Shown here piece after piece: positions 17,946-26,233 of a stretch of 64,000 nucleotides of DNA. The stretch's first letter is position 1; each line of letters begins with the position of its first letter. This DNA is from Vitreoscilla massiliensis (GTDB lineage Bacteria > Pseudomonadota > Gammaproteobacteria > Burkholderiales > Neisseriaceae). The notes beneath the pieces were generated by a model. That model worked only from the letters and a program-made list of their open reading frames with translations. It did no database searches and was not told where the DNA came from. The stretch spans positions 124,001 to 188,000 of the forward strand of contig NZ_LN898219.1 of NCBI RefSeq assembly GCF_001457815.1, read 5' to 3'. Both the position numbers and the translations under genes were made by a program.

Positions 17946-18200
17946 ATGATAGGAACCATCATCGTAGGCTTTATCGTGGGTTTGTTGGCGCGTGCTCTGC
18001 ACCCGGGCGATGACAATATCGGCTGGATTTGGACCATCTTATTGGGCATTGCAGGTTCGTTTGTCGGTGGCTGGATAGGCCAAGCTGCTGGTTGGTATCA
18101 ACCCGGTCAAGCGGCTGGTTGGGTGGTGTCTACCATCGTTGCCGTTGTGTTGTTGATTGTGTATTACAAAATCCGCGGCATCAAAATGGGCAAGAAGTAA
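17946..18200 (+). CDS. GlsB/YeaQ/YmgE family membrane stress protein
   Basis: The 84-residue protein has three hydrophobic spans and the glycine-rich pattern of the family often labelled transglycosylase-associated (IVGFIVGLLARALHPGDDN, then GIAGSFVGGWIGQAAGW, then a last span ending in basic GIKMGKK). It probably lies in the inner membrane; its molecular role is poorly known and linked to envelope or acid stress. GAGGAG lies a few bases before the ATG. It is monocistronic between two DUS-type terminators. Confidence 0.85.
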   Translation: MIGTIIVGFIVGLLARALHPGDDNIGWIWTILLGIAGSFVGGWIGQAAGWYQPGQAAGWVVSTIVAVVLLIVYYKIRGIKMGKK

Positions 18201-18210
18201 TTTAAGCCAT

Positions 18211-18246
18211 AAAAGCGGCCTGTAAATATTTACAGGCCGCTTTTTT
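18211..18246 (+). terminator. DUS-pair terminator after the GlsB-type gene
   Basis: Seventeen-base perfect arms, AAAAGCGGCCTGTAAAT and complement, with no spacer, then TTTTTT. Confidence 0.9.
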
Positions 18247-18253
18247 AAGCAAT

Positions 18254-18280
18254 AAAAAAGCCTTCATAAAGAAGGCATTT
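18254..18280 (-). terminator. Terminator of the rpmB-rpmG operon
   Basis: On the minus strand GCCTTC and GAAGGC form a stem with a five-base loop, followed by six Ts. It lies 20 bases beyond the rpmG stop. Confidence 0.85.
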
Positions 18281-18299
18281 TTATGAGAAGCAAATCGAA

Positions 18300-18455
18300 T
18301 TATTTCAATTTGGTTTCTTTGTAGATAACGTGTTTGCGAGCAACGGGATCAAATTTTTTGATTTCCATTTTGCCAGGCATAGTACGTTTGTTTTTGGTAG
18401 TGGTGTAGAAGTGACCAGTACCAGCAGATGATTCTAATTTGATTTTATCGCGCAT
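18300..18455 (-). CDS. rpmG: 50S ribosomal protein L33
   Basis: A 51-residue protein read from ATG at 18455 (MRDKIKLESSAGTGHFYTTT) to TAA at 18300. It contains TTTKNKRTMPGKMEIKKFDP and ends in KETKLK, as in betaproteobacterial L33. It lacks the CxxC zinc pairs found in some bacteria. It lies 15 bases after rpmB, the standard rpmB-rpmG pair. Confidence 0.95.
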   Translation of the reverse strand: MRDKIKLESSAGTGHFYTTTKNKRTMPGKMEIKKFDPVARKHVIYKETKLK

Positions 18456-18470
18456 TTCGCTTGTTCCTTA

Positions 18471-18704
18471 TTACGCTTCGCCGCGTGCACGCAAATCAGC
18501 CAATACAGCGTCAATGCCTAATTTATCAATAGTGCGCAAAGCAGCGTTAGAAACGCGGATGCGTACCCAACGGTTTTCGCTTTCAACCCAAAAACGACGT
18601 GATTGCAAGTTAGGTAAAAAGCGGCGTTTGGTTTTGTTGTTGGCATGTGACACGTTGTTGCCCGTCATAGGGCGTTTACCGGTCACTACACATACTCGTG
18701 CCAT
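18471..18704 (-). CDS. rpmB: 50S ribosomal protein L28
   Basis: The 77-residue protein starts MARVCVVTGKRPMTGNNVSH and contains NKTKRRFLPNLQSRRFWVES, both typical of L28 without zinc motifs. It is first in the rpmB-rpmG unit, with a good promoter 40 bases upstream. Confidence 0.96.
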   Translation of the reverse strand: MARVCVVTGKRPMTGNNVSHANNKTKRRFLPNLQSRRFWVESENRWVRIRVSNAALRTIDKLGIDAVLADLRARGEA

Positions 18705-18741
18705 GGTTAGACTCCAAATTACCGAATTAGTAAAAACGAGA

Positions 18742-18771
18742 TTTATATCACGAAAACGGCTGATAATTCAA
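18742..18771 (-). promoter_or_regulatory. Promoter of rpmB-rpmG
   Basis: On the minus strand TTGAAT (18771-18766) and TATAAA (18747-18742) are 18 bases apart, about 40 bases before rpmB. Confidence 0.65.
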
Positions 18772-18974
18772 GTTCATTTGTGGATTTTACCCATTTAATT
18801 AACAAGTCGTTGTAATTCGCCCCGTGTATTGGGGTGAAATTGGCGATTTCGCTGTCAATCAAAATCATATTGATGCGATTTCAAATACTTAATTTGGGTA
18901 AAATTCACGCCATATTTCGCTGCCATGATAGCAAATATTGCCAAATCTGGCTGGGCTATCGCGTGTGGCTGTGC

Positions 18975-19000
18975 AAAAAACGCCGCCAAATGGGCGGCGC
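18975..19000 (-). terminator. Terminator of the EamA transporter gene
   Basis: On the minus strand CGCCGCC and GGCGGCG pair around a five-base loop, followed by six Ts, 15-40 bases after the stop of the transporter. Confidence 0.9.
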
Positions 19001-19013
19001 TTAGTCACTGGTT

Positions 19014-19925
19014 TTATTTGTGATTGCATTGTTTTGGGTCGGTGCTTCGCAGTCGGTTGTCGAACCAGCGCTTGGCCAAGGTCGGCACGATGATGGCGGC
19101 TAAAATAAAACTGCCACCAACAATGATGTTCAAACCCACGGCTTCATGCAGCCACCAAGTGGCAAAAATGGTGGCAAATACTGGCTCCAGATTGAAAATC
19201 AAGGCGGCGCGGTCGGGCGTGGTATCGGCTTGGTAACGCGTTTGTATCCAAGTGGCAAACGTGGAAGAGACCAAGCTCGATGCCAAAATGATGGCCACCA
19301 ATTGCCATGACCAATTGATGTTGTGCACAGGCGGTTTGGCGATGGCATAGACGATGGTACAGCCTATGCCCAATACCATAAGCTGCATCACCGTCATCAC
19401 GATGCCTGAATAAGTCTTGCCATAGCGGTCTAACACCAAAATATAGGCGGCGTATAAGAAAGAGCACAGCAAAATCAAAAAGTCACCGTAATTGAATTTC
19501 AATTGGTGCAAATTGGCGATGATGGCCAAACCTATCAAGCCCAAAGTCATGCTGAATTTGATTTGTGGGCTGATGCGGGTCTTGTTCAAATACGCATTCA
19601 AAATTGGCACCCAAATAATGCACAAGGCAAAAATAAAGCCGGCATTGGCTGAGCTGGTGTAATGCAGCCCCAAATTCATCAATTCCACCGACGGCAACAG
19701 AATCAAGCCCAATAACATGCCGATTTTGGCACTGCCCCAAGACAGGTGTTGGCGCTGCATCCACAGCAGTGGCAACATGATGAGGAAACTGAGACTGAAG
19801 CGCACGGCCAAAGTCCAAATGCCCAATTCGTGTTGCAAGGCCATTTTCATCAAGGGGTAATTCATACCCCAACCTAAGGTGGCGAGGGACAGCATCAATT
19901 CGGCGCGGGTTTGAGTGCGAAACAT
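19014..19925 (-). CDS. EamA/DMT-family membrane transporter
   Basis: The 303 residues have about ten hydrophobic spans arranged as two EamA repeats. The first opens with LATLGWGMNYPLMK and the second with FLILLCSFLYAAYILVLDRYGK. DMT proteins of this kind export metabolites or amino acids, but the substrate cannot be read from the sequence. The C-terminus is basic and cytoplasmic. It is a single gene with its own hairpin terminator. Confidence 0.88.
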   Translation of the reverse strand: MFRTQTRAELMLSLATLGWGMNYPLMKMALQHELGIWTLAVRFSLSFLIMLPLLWMQRQHLSWGSAKIGMLLGLILLPSVELMNLGLHYTSSANAGFIFALCIIWVPILNAYLNKTRISPQIKFSMTLGLIGLAIIANLHQLKFNYGDFLILLCSFLYAAYILVLDRYGKTYSGIVMTVMQLMVLGIGCTIVYAIAKPPVHNINWSWQLVAIILASSLVSSTFATWIQTRYQADTTPDRAALIFNLEPVFATIFATWWLHEAVGLNIIVGGSFILAAIIVPTLAKRWFDNRLRSTDPKQCNHK

Positions 19926-20364
19926 GGGAGGTCAACTTTGATCAGTGTTTTTTAAGGTGAGGTGTGTCACCATTGTAGCGAGGGCATTGGGGTTTGTGTT
20001 GCTTGGTTTGGGCTTAATTTTAGACTGAGCTTTGATTCATCTCAAATTGAGCACAAAGTGTCGTCATGTCGTTTTTACGTTCAGTAAAAACAGCGGCTTA
20101 TAGTTTGGATAGCAGTGCTTTGGTGTGGGTTTGTTTAAAGCGGCTGTGGCGTGTTTGTGGTGTGAGTGGCTGAGTGATGGTTAAAGCAGCTATTGGTGAG
20201 CCGATGGTGATATTTACAGGCCGCTTGTATGGGTGCTGGTGGTGTGACTTGGCTTGAGTATTGCTGCACTTGTCCGTATTCTTGCCTTGGTACAGACACT
20301 CTGGCCATGTGCTCATGTGTCAATTCAATTATCTGCCGTTTTTTGCGGACATGGGAACCTCAAC
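19926..20364. other. Divergent intergenic region with a small palindrome
   Basis: No supported gene. GTTTTTAC (20071-20078) and GTAAAAAC (20084-20091) form a perfect eight-base inverted repeat that could be an operator between the two divergent genes. One single DUS word, TTTACAGGCCGCTT, is at about 20214-20227. Confidence 0.5.
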
Positions 20365-21024
20365 ATGAAAAAAGTGTTTATCAATACTGCCATCGTCGTT
20401 GGCATGTTGTTGCTGTATTTTGTGCCATCCATTGTGATGGGCGTGTCTTTGCTGATTGCCAGCAAACATGTGGGCGAGGTGTTTGTGTGGTTCCGCGATT
20501 TGGCGCCGTTGTTGGGCATGATCATCGCCACGGTGGCTTTGCTGTATTGGGCGCATTTTTTAAACTTCTTCCCCAAAGCGACCACCAAATTCAGTCTCAA
20601 AGACGGTTTGAAATTGGTGTTGGTGTTTGTGCTGATGCAGGTTTGGGTCGCGGCCTTTAGTCAGTTCAAACCGGAATACACCGACAATGACAAAGCCATC
20701 ATGGAATTGATGCAGATGTTTCCATTGTGGTTGATGTTTATTTTCATCTGCATCGTGGCGCCGATTTGCGAGGAAATCATTTTTCGCGGCGCGTTGATAG
20801 GACAATTGTTTGCCAAGCATTTGTGGTGGGGCGCGGCGGTGAGTACGCTGTTGTTTGCGGCCATACACCTGCCGGAAGATGCTATCAGTTGGTTGATGTA
20901 TGGCGGTTTGGGAGCGGCGTTTTCATGGGTGTTTGTGCGCAGCAAACAGCTGTGGCAGTGCGTGGTTTTGCACATGGCAAACAACTTATTGGCTTTGGCG
21001 AGCATGCAAGGTTGGCTAGGGTAA
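20365..21024 (+). CDS. CPBP-family intramembrane metalloprotease
   Basis: A 219-residue multi-span protein with the three CPBP (Abi/CAAX protease-like) motifs: CEEIIFRG around residue 132, FAAIHL around 160 and HMANNLLA near the end. The Glu-Glu pair and the histidines are the presumed zinc site. Members process prenylated peptides, bacteriocins or unknown membrane substrates; no bacteriocin gene is nearby. The start at 20365 is preferred over an in-frame extension because the first span starts at VFINTAIVVG. Confidence 0.85.
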   Translation: MKKVFINTAIVVGMLLLYFVPSIVMGVSLLIASKHVGEVFVWFRDLAPLLGMIIATVALLYWAHFLNFFPKATTKFSLKDGLKLVLVFVLMQVWVAAFSQFKPEYTDNDKAIMELMQMFPLWLMFIFICIVAPICEEIIFRGALIGQLFAKHLWWGAAVSTLLFAAIHLPEDAISWLMYGGLGAAFSWVFVRSKQLWQCVVLHMANNLLALASMQGWLG

Positions 21025-21061
21025 CAATTCGTCAATCTGGGTTTAAGTCCGATGTCAGTCA

Positions 21062-21070
21062 TGCTATAAT
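21062..21070 (+). promoter_or_regulatory. Extended -10 promoter of pyrG
   Basis: TGCTATAAT forms an extended -10 (TGnTATAAT), with only a weak -35. The same TGCTATAATTTGT stands before tusA at 34633. Confidence 0.6.
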
Positions 21071-21097
21071 TTGTAATTCCATTCAGTGTATTCTGTC

Positions 21098-22744
21098 ATG
21101 ACCAAGTTTATCTTTGTTACGGGCGGTGTCGTTTCTTCTTTAGGTAAAGGCATTGCCGCAGCTTCCATCGCTGCCATTCTCGAAGCACGTGGCTTAAAAG
21201 TCACCATGCTCAAACTAGACCCTTACATTAACGTAGACCCAGGCACGATGAGCCCGTTCCAACACGGCGAAGTGTTTGTAACCGAAGACGGTGCCGAAAC
21301 CGACTTGGACTTGGGCCATTACGAGCGTTTCATCAACTCCACCATGCACAAGTCTAACAACTTCACCACCGGTCAAGTGTACGAAGAAGTGTTGGCGAAA
21401 GAGCGTCGCGGTGATTATTTGGGTGGCACTGTGCAAGTGATTCCACACATCACCGACGAAATCAAACGCAAAGTGCATGTGGGTGCGGCCGACAACCAAG
21501 TGGCCATCGTGGAAATCGGTGGTACGGTAGGTGATATTGAGTCTTTGCCATTCTTGGAATCCATCCGCCAAATGCGCAGCCAATTGGGCCGCGCCAATAC
21601 CTTGTTTGTGCACTTGTCTTACGTGCCTTACATCGCTACAGCAGGCGAAATCAAAACCAAACCAACACAGCATTCGGTCAAAGAAATGCGCTCGATTGGT
21701 TTGCAACCTGACATCTTGGTGTGCCGCATGGAACACATGTTGCCAGAAGATGAAAAACGCAAAATTGCCTTGTTCTGTAACGTGGAAGAACGTGCCGTCA
21801 TCAGTTGTCCTGATGAAAACAGCATTTACAAAATCCCACAATTGCTGCACAACCAAGGCATAGACAAAATCATTTGTGAACAATTGCAATTGAATGTGGC
21901 CGAAGCCGATTTGACCCAATGGAAAAAAATTGTTCACGCCATCGACAATCCGAAACACACTGTGAAAATCGGTATGGTCGGCAAATATGTGGACTTGACC
22001 GAGTCTTACAAATCCTTGTCTGAAGCCTTGAAACACGCCGGTATCCATACCGAAACCGATGTGCAAATCACCTATTTTGACAGTGAGCAAATCGACAAAG
22101 AAGGCACCGATGCCTTGAAAACCATGGACGCGGTATTGGTTCCCGGTGGTTTCGGTGTGCGCGGTGTCGAAGGCAAAATCAAAGCGGTGGAATACGCGCG
22201 TACCAACAAAGTGCCGTACTTGGGCATATGCTTGGGCATGCAAATCGCCTTGATTGAATACGCACGTCACGAAGCGGGCATGGAAGGCGCGAACTCAACC
22301 GAGTTTGACTTGAAAACCAAATTCCCAGTGGTGGCTTTGGTAGAAGAGTGGGTGAACGAAGACGGTCAAATCGAAAAACGCGATGAAAACACCGACTTGG
22401 GCGGCACCATGCGTTTGGGCGCACAAACGTGCGAATTGAACGAAGGCTCGTTGGCGGCACGCATTTACGGCGCCACCGAAATCAAAGAACGCCACCGTCA
22501 CCGCTATGAAGTGAACGGCCAATACATTCCGAAATTGGAAGAGGCAGGTTTGGTCATCGCTGGTTATTCCAGCGGTCACGAGCATTTGGTGGAAACCATC
22601 GAATTGCCACAAACCGAACACCCATGGTTCTTCGCTTCGCAATTCCATCCTGAGTTCACCTCAACGCCACGCAAAGGCCATCCGCTCTTTACCGCGTTTG
22701 TGAAAGCAGCATTGAAAAGCAAAGTCGCCAACGGTGATAAATAA
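21098..22744 (+). CDS. pyrG: CTP synthase
   Basis: Converts UTP to CTP using glutamine and ATP. The 548 residues begin MTKFIFVTGGVVSSLGKGI, the amidoligase P-loop. The C-terminal class I GATase domain shows the nucleophile loop YLGICLGMQ and the His-Glu pair of QFHPEF. The ATG at 21098 is preferred because the conserved protein starts there; ATG at 21086 would add four residues. It is followed by a terminator and kdsA. Confidence 0.97.
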   Translation: MTKFIFVTGGVVSSLGKGIAAASIAAILEARGLKVTMLKLDPYINVDPGTMSPFQHGEVFVTEDGAETDLDLGHYERFINSTMHKSNNFTTGQVYEEVLAKERRGDYLGGTVQVIPHITDEIKRKVHVGAADNQVAIVEIGGTVGDIESLPFLESIRQMRSQLGRANTLFVHLSYVPYIATAGEIKTKPTQHSVKEMRSIGLQPDILVCRMEHMLPEDEKRKIALFCNVEERAVISCPDENSIYKIPQLLHNQGIDKIICEQLQLNVAEADLTQWKKIVHAIDNPKHTVKIGMVGKYVDLTESYKSLSEALKHAGIHTETDVQITYFDSEQIDKEGTDALKTMDAVLVPGGFGVRGVEGKIKAVEYARTNKVPYLGICLGMQIALIEYARHEAGMEGANSTEFDLKTKFPVVALVEEWVNEDGQIEKRDENTDLGGTMRLGAQTCELNEGSLAARIYGATEIKERHRHRYEVNGQYIPKLEEAGLVIAGYSSGHEHLVETIELPQTEHPWFFASQFHPEFTSTPRKGHPLFTAFVKAALKSKVANGDK

Positions 22745-22763
22745 GACATAAGCTGTTACACTC

Positions 22764-22800
22764 ACTGCCAATGGTTACACGCTGTTGGCAGTTTGTTTTT
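22764..22800 (+). terminator. Terminator between pyrG and kdsA
   Basis: ACTGCCAA and TTGGCAGT pair around a 13-base loop, followed by TTGTTTTT. Confidence 0.75.
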
Positions 22801-22824
22801 CAGGATGCCTGAAAGGAAAAAGAC

Positions 22825-23688
22825 ATGAAATTATGTGGTTTTGATGTGGGTTTGGACCAACCCTTCTTCTTGATTGCCGGCCCATGCGTGATAGAAAGCG
22901 AACAAATGGCGCTGGATACCGCCGGTTACTTGAAAGAAGTCACCACCGAGTTGGGAATCCCGTTCATTTACAAATCCAGTTTTGACAAAGCCAACCGCTC
23001 CAGCGGTACCTCATTCCGTGGTTTGGGCATGGCCGAAGGCTTGCGCATTTTGGACGAAGTGAAGCGCCAAATCGGCGTGCCGGTGTTGACCGATGTGCAC
23101 ACCGAAGCCGAAGTGCCTGAAGTGGCGGCGGCGGGGGGTGTGTTGCAAACGCCCGCCTTCTTGGCGCGCCAAACCGACTTTATTCGCGCCGTGGCCCAAT
23201 CAGGCAAACCGGTGAACATCAAAAAAGGCCAGTTTATGGCGCCCGAAGACATGGGCAACGTCATCGACAAAGCCCGCGCTGCCGCAGCCGAAAAAGGCTT
23301 GCCAGCTGACTTTATGGTGTGCGAACGCGGCGCCAGCTTCGGTTACCACAATTTGGTATCCGACATGCGCAGCCTGATGATCATGCGCGATACCGATTGT
23401 CCAGTGGTATTCGATGCTACCCATTCGGTGCAAATGCCCGGTGGTTTGGGCAATGCTTCTGGCGGTCGCCGTGAGTTTGTCCCAGTGCTCGCGCGCGCTG
23501 CGATTGCGGCGGGTGTGGCCGGTGTGTTTATGGAAACCCATCCGAACCCATGCGAAGCCAAATCAGATGGCCCGAACGCAGTACCGATGGAATACATGAA
23601 AGCCTTGCTCAGCTCGATGAAACAACTCGATGCAGTGGTGAAAAGCCAAAAACTATTGGAAAACGATTTGCTGCAATACGGTAAATGA
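22825..23688 (+). CDS. kdsA: 3-deoxy-8-phosphooctulonate synthase
   Basis: Condenses phosphoenolpyruvate with arabinose 5-phosphate to Kdo 8-phosphate for the inner lipopolysaccharide core. The 287-residue TIM-barrel shows IAGPCVIES near 17-25, KSSFDKANRSS near 50-60, LTDVHTE and FDATHSVQMPGG. Together with rfaE2 it shows that the organism makes lipooligosaccharide. GAAAGGAAA precedes the ATG. The last 100 bases and the following hairpin are duplicated 691 bases downstream. Confidence 0.97.
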   Translation: MKLCGFDVGLDQPFFLIAGPCVIESEQMALDTAGYLKEVTTELGIPFIYKSSFDKANRSSGTSFRGLGMAEGLRILDEVKRQIGVPVLTDVHTEAEVPEVAAAGGVLQTPAFLARQTDFIRAVAQSGKPVNIKKGQFMAPEDMGNVIDKARAAAAEKGLPADFMVCERGASFGYHNLVSDMRSLMIMRDTDCPVVFDATHSVQMPGGLGNASGGRREFVPVLARAAIAAGVAGVFMETHPNPCEAKSDGPNAVPMEYMKALLSSMKQLDAVVKSQKLLENDLLQYGK

Positions 23689-23700
23689 TGCAATAGAATC

Positions 23701-23733
23701 AAAGCGGCCTGTAAATCATTTACAGGCCGCTTT
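23701..23733 (+). terminator. DUS-pair terminator after kdsA
   Basis: AAAGCGGCCTGTAAAT and its complement form sixteen-base arms, with a short T-run behind. Confidence 0.85.
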
Positions 23734-23749
23734 GATATGGGAAAGACAC

Positions 23750-24252
23750 ATGGAAATTCCGTTACACACACGCATCAACATCCAGTTGCTGACGCCACCA
23801 CACACCTTGCCCTGGGATTTGTTGTTATTGGCCGATGAGACCGAGGCTGCCATTGAGGCTTATGTGCACGACTGTGCGTGTATGTGGCCACTGATGCACA
23901 ACAAGTGGTGGCCGTGGCTTGTGTGCAACCCATCGACTCACAGCAAGTTGAGTTGAAAAATTTGGCGGTGGCAGAAGCGTATCAAGGACAAGGCGTGGGC
24001 AGTTTGATGGTGTCGTTCTTAAAGCGCCAGTACCAACACAGCCACGACAGCATGTTGGTGGGCACTGCCGATGTCGGTGTGGCACAACAGCGGTTTTATC
24101 AGCGCCATGGTTTTGTAAGAGTGGGCATTCGTGAGCGTTTTTTCATTGAGCATTATCCACAGCCGATTGTGGAACAGGGGCAGCAATTGGTGGACATGTA
24201 TGTGTTTGAATGCTGCTTATCAGCCTCTGCAGATAATCAGTCCATCTTTTGA
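23750..24252 (+). pseudogene. GNAT acetyltransferase gene with a frameshift
   Basis: The N-terminal part (from ATG 23750, MEIPLHTRINIQLL) is in one frame up to about 23880. The rest (VYVATDAQQVVAVACVQP onward) is in another. The join near 23872-23885 lacks one base or gained two. The second part carries the acetyl-CoA loop LAVAEAYQGQGVGSLMV and RFYQRHGFVRVG, typical of GNAT enzymes. A sequencing error is possible. The substrate is unknown. The gene sits between the original and duplicated kdsA 3' ends. Confidence 0.75.
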
Positions 24253-24278
24253 TGGGCATATGGCTGGGTGGGAGTATA

Positions 24279-24425
24279 TGGAATACATGAAAGCCTTGCT
24301 CAGCTCGATGAAACAACTGAGTGCAGTGGTGAAAAGTCAAAAACTATTGGAAAACGATTTGCTGCAATAGGGTAAATAATTCAGTAAGATACAAGCGACT
24401 TGCAAGTGATTTACAGGCCGCTTTA
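24279..24425 (+). repeat. Duplicate of the kdsA 3' end and its terminator
   Basis: Bases 24279-24425 repeat 23588-23734 with a constant offset of 691 and few differences in the first hundred bases (I count five). The copy includes the final 33 codons of kdsA and the right arm of the DUS hairpin; the left arm has decayed (ACAAGCGACTTGCAA). It is an untranslated relic, since it lacks the start of kdsA. Confidence 0.9.
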
Positions 24426-24447
24426 TTATGGCTATCGGAGGGGTGCG

Positions 24448-25353
24448 ATGTCTTTTAATCAACTCAGTTACGACTATGCGTATTTAACGGTAACCGGCAC
24501 TGGTGTAGCCAATTCATGGCTGAGCCCAGCGACTTGCGCCCAGTTGGAACAGGCCATCGCTGAGCATCCCATCTTGCAACAGCACAAGGGCTTTCAACAC
24601 CTGTTTGAAACGCGTACCGCAGGAGCCGCGGTACACGGCGACAGTGGGCCGCATGCCTCACAAGACTATTTAATGTTCAATTTTGGTCGCCACATCCACA
24701 GTGAAGACGATGCTTTGCACATTTGGCTACAGTTGTTGCAACAACACTTACAGGCCGAGTTGCGGGCGCCAGAATTCAACATCATATTGCACATCGTCAT
24801 CCATGGTTGGAATTTTCAAGATGCGGATTTTTATTTGGCAGGGCCGTGCCTACAGGCATTGCGCGGCTTGGGTGCGGGAGTGCAAGTCAGCGGCCATTGT
24901 TTTGATGATGGTCACGATTTTCCTTACAGCGATGACAGACTGCTGGAAACCGCGTATGCGTCTCAACTCAGTCAGATACACAGCCATGTGTGTGCCTTGC
25001 GCATTGAAGTGGATGGGGTGGAGGCGGTGAGTCATGCCGATGAGCGGGTGGCGAAGCTGCCTTTGCCTGTGCACGATGTCAGCATTTTTCAGAACACATT
25101 GTATGTAGAAATAGGGCGACGCCAAACCGATACCGATGTCACTGCTGTTTGGCGCTTGCTGTGGCAAGACTTGTACCGACATCGCGAGGCCTTGCAAACA
25201 TGGCAACAAGCGACACAGGCCTCTTATCAAGTGTGGCTGACAGGGTTTGTGCCGCGACACTACCGTTTGGATTTCAGTGCGGCAGAATTGGACTTATTGG
25301 CGTCTTTGCAGTGTGAACTCGATGGCGATGTGTATTTTGACACCGAGTATTGA
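24448..25353 (+). CDS. Uncharacterised 301-residue protein
   Basis: I do not recognise the family with confidence. The start at 24448 has GGAGG eight bases upstream. The product is acidic, rich in His, Gln and Leu, soluble, and without a signal peptide. Motif-like stretches are SGHCFDDGHDFPYSDDRLLE in the middle and FVPRHYRLDFSAAELDLL near the end. It may be a two-domain protein built from similar halves, which I cannot verify. It is monocistronic, closed by a DUS hairpin. Confidence 0.7.
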   Translation: MSFNQLSYDYAYLTVTGTGVANSWLSPATCAQLEQAIAEHPILQQHKGFQHLFETRTAGAAVHGDSGPHASQDYLMFNFGRHIHSEDDALHIWLQLLQQHLQAELRAPEFNIILHIVIHGWNFQDADFYLAGPCLQALRGLGAGVQVSGHCFDDGHDFPYSDDRLLETAYASQLSQIHSHVCALRIEVDGVEAVSHADERVAKLPLPVHDVSIFQNTLYVEIGRRQTDTDVTAVWRLLWQDLYRHREALQTWQQATQASYQVWLTGFVPRHYRLDFSAAELDLLASLQCELDGDVYFDTEY

Positions 25354-25370
25354 AAACAAATAGGGTAATC

Positions 25371-25412
25371 AAGCGGCCTGTAAACTCTCGCAAGGGTTTA
25401 CAGGCCGCTTTT
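25371..25412. terminator. DUS-pair hairpin between convergent genes
   Basis: AAGCGGCCTGTAAAC and its complement surround a ten-base loop, with T-rich flanks on the plus side. Confidence 0.8.
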
Positions 25413-25438
25413 ATTGATGGCAGGTGCAAGTCTTGCCA

Positions 25439-26080
25439 CTATTCTTTGGGCTCATCCTCGCTGGCCGAGGCGGTATCTATTTCTGTTTCTGTTTCCACAG
25501 CACTGGGGTCAGCTTCGTCGATATTGATGTAATCGCCGGAGCCGGGGAAGGTGTTCACGGCCAAGCTTTTGATGTCGGTACTGCCTTCGGCGGCATCGAA
25601 GGCGATTAAGAACAACATGTTTTGCTGCGCATATGGGTAATCAAACGTCGCCATCAACATGTGGCCATAGCCTTCGTAATACACGTCTTCCAGCGCAAAC
25701 AATTTCGGTGGTTTGATGCTGGCTTCTTGCGGCACGAAACTGGCCATTTCTGCCATCAATTGCGGATTGTCTTTGAGCTCGGCGGCGAAGCTGGGGTCGA
25801 TGTGGCTTTCAAATTCGTCATAATGCTTGGTTTTCATCGCATCGACCACGGTCTGTGCCATCTGCAATTGCGCTGGGCTTAATTGGCGCTTGGACGGTCT
25901 GACGATGGGCGATGCGGTCGCAGGCAGGGCCGCTTCTTGGCTTTGACTGGCCGCAGGCGTGCTGGCGCTGACGGCGGCAGGCGGTTGTTCGGTGCAGGCC
26001 AATAAGAGCAGCAAACTCGCCAACATCAGGCCAGACAAGCGGTGGTACCGCAAAGAAGTTGCAAGAAAAACGGAATGCAT
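25439..26080 (-). CDS. Predicted lipoprotein
   Basis: The 213-residue protein starts at 26080 with a signal peptide whose hydrophobic core (GLMLASLLLLLAC) ends in a lipobox, so Cys31 or so should be lipidated. A Ser/Ala/Pro-rich linker follows, then a folded region with LSPAQLQMAQTVVDAMKTK and FVPQEASIKPPKLFALEDV, and an acidic C-terminal tail. The family was not recognised. The longer frame to 26146 puts non-signal residues ahead of the lipobox and is less likely. Confidence 0.75.
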   Translation of the reverse strand: MHSVFLATSLRYHRLSGLMLASLLLLLACTEQPPAAVSASTPAASQSQEAALPATASPIVRPSKRQLSPAQLQMAQTVVDAMKTKHYDEFESHIDPSFAAELKDNPQLMAEMASFVPQEASIKPPKLFALEDVYYEGYGHMLMATFDYPYAQQNMLFLIAFDAAEGSTDIKSLAVNTFPGSGDYINIDEADPSAVETETEIDTASASEDEPKE

Positions 26081-26194
26081 GATGGGCTCTGAAAGGTAAA
26101 GGCGTAAGGTTGTAATCATGGTAATCAGGATGGTGCATAAACTCAAGTAAATGCTTTAAGGGTGGCAGGAAAGCCACATATGCACCGCTCTAAT

Positions 26195-26229
26195 GCGGCC
26201 TGTAAACGGGTGATGTGCTTACAGGCCGC
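26195..26229 (-). terminator. DUS-pair hairpin after the MFS gene
   Basis: GCGGCCTGTAA and TTACAGGCCGC form eleven-base arms with a 13-base loop, just beyond the stop of the minus-strand MFS gene. Confidence 0.65.
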
Positions 26230-26233
26230 TGGC

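Noticed and set aside
21215..22270. 351-codon frame antisense to pyrG
   Set aside because: A shadow of the conserved pyrG reading frame; His/Phe-rich product.
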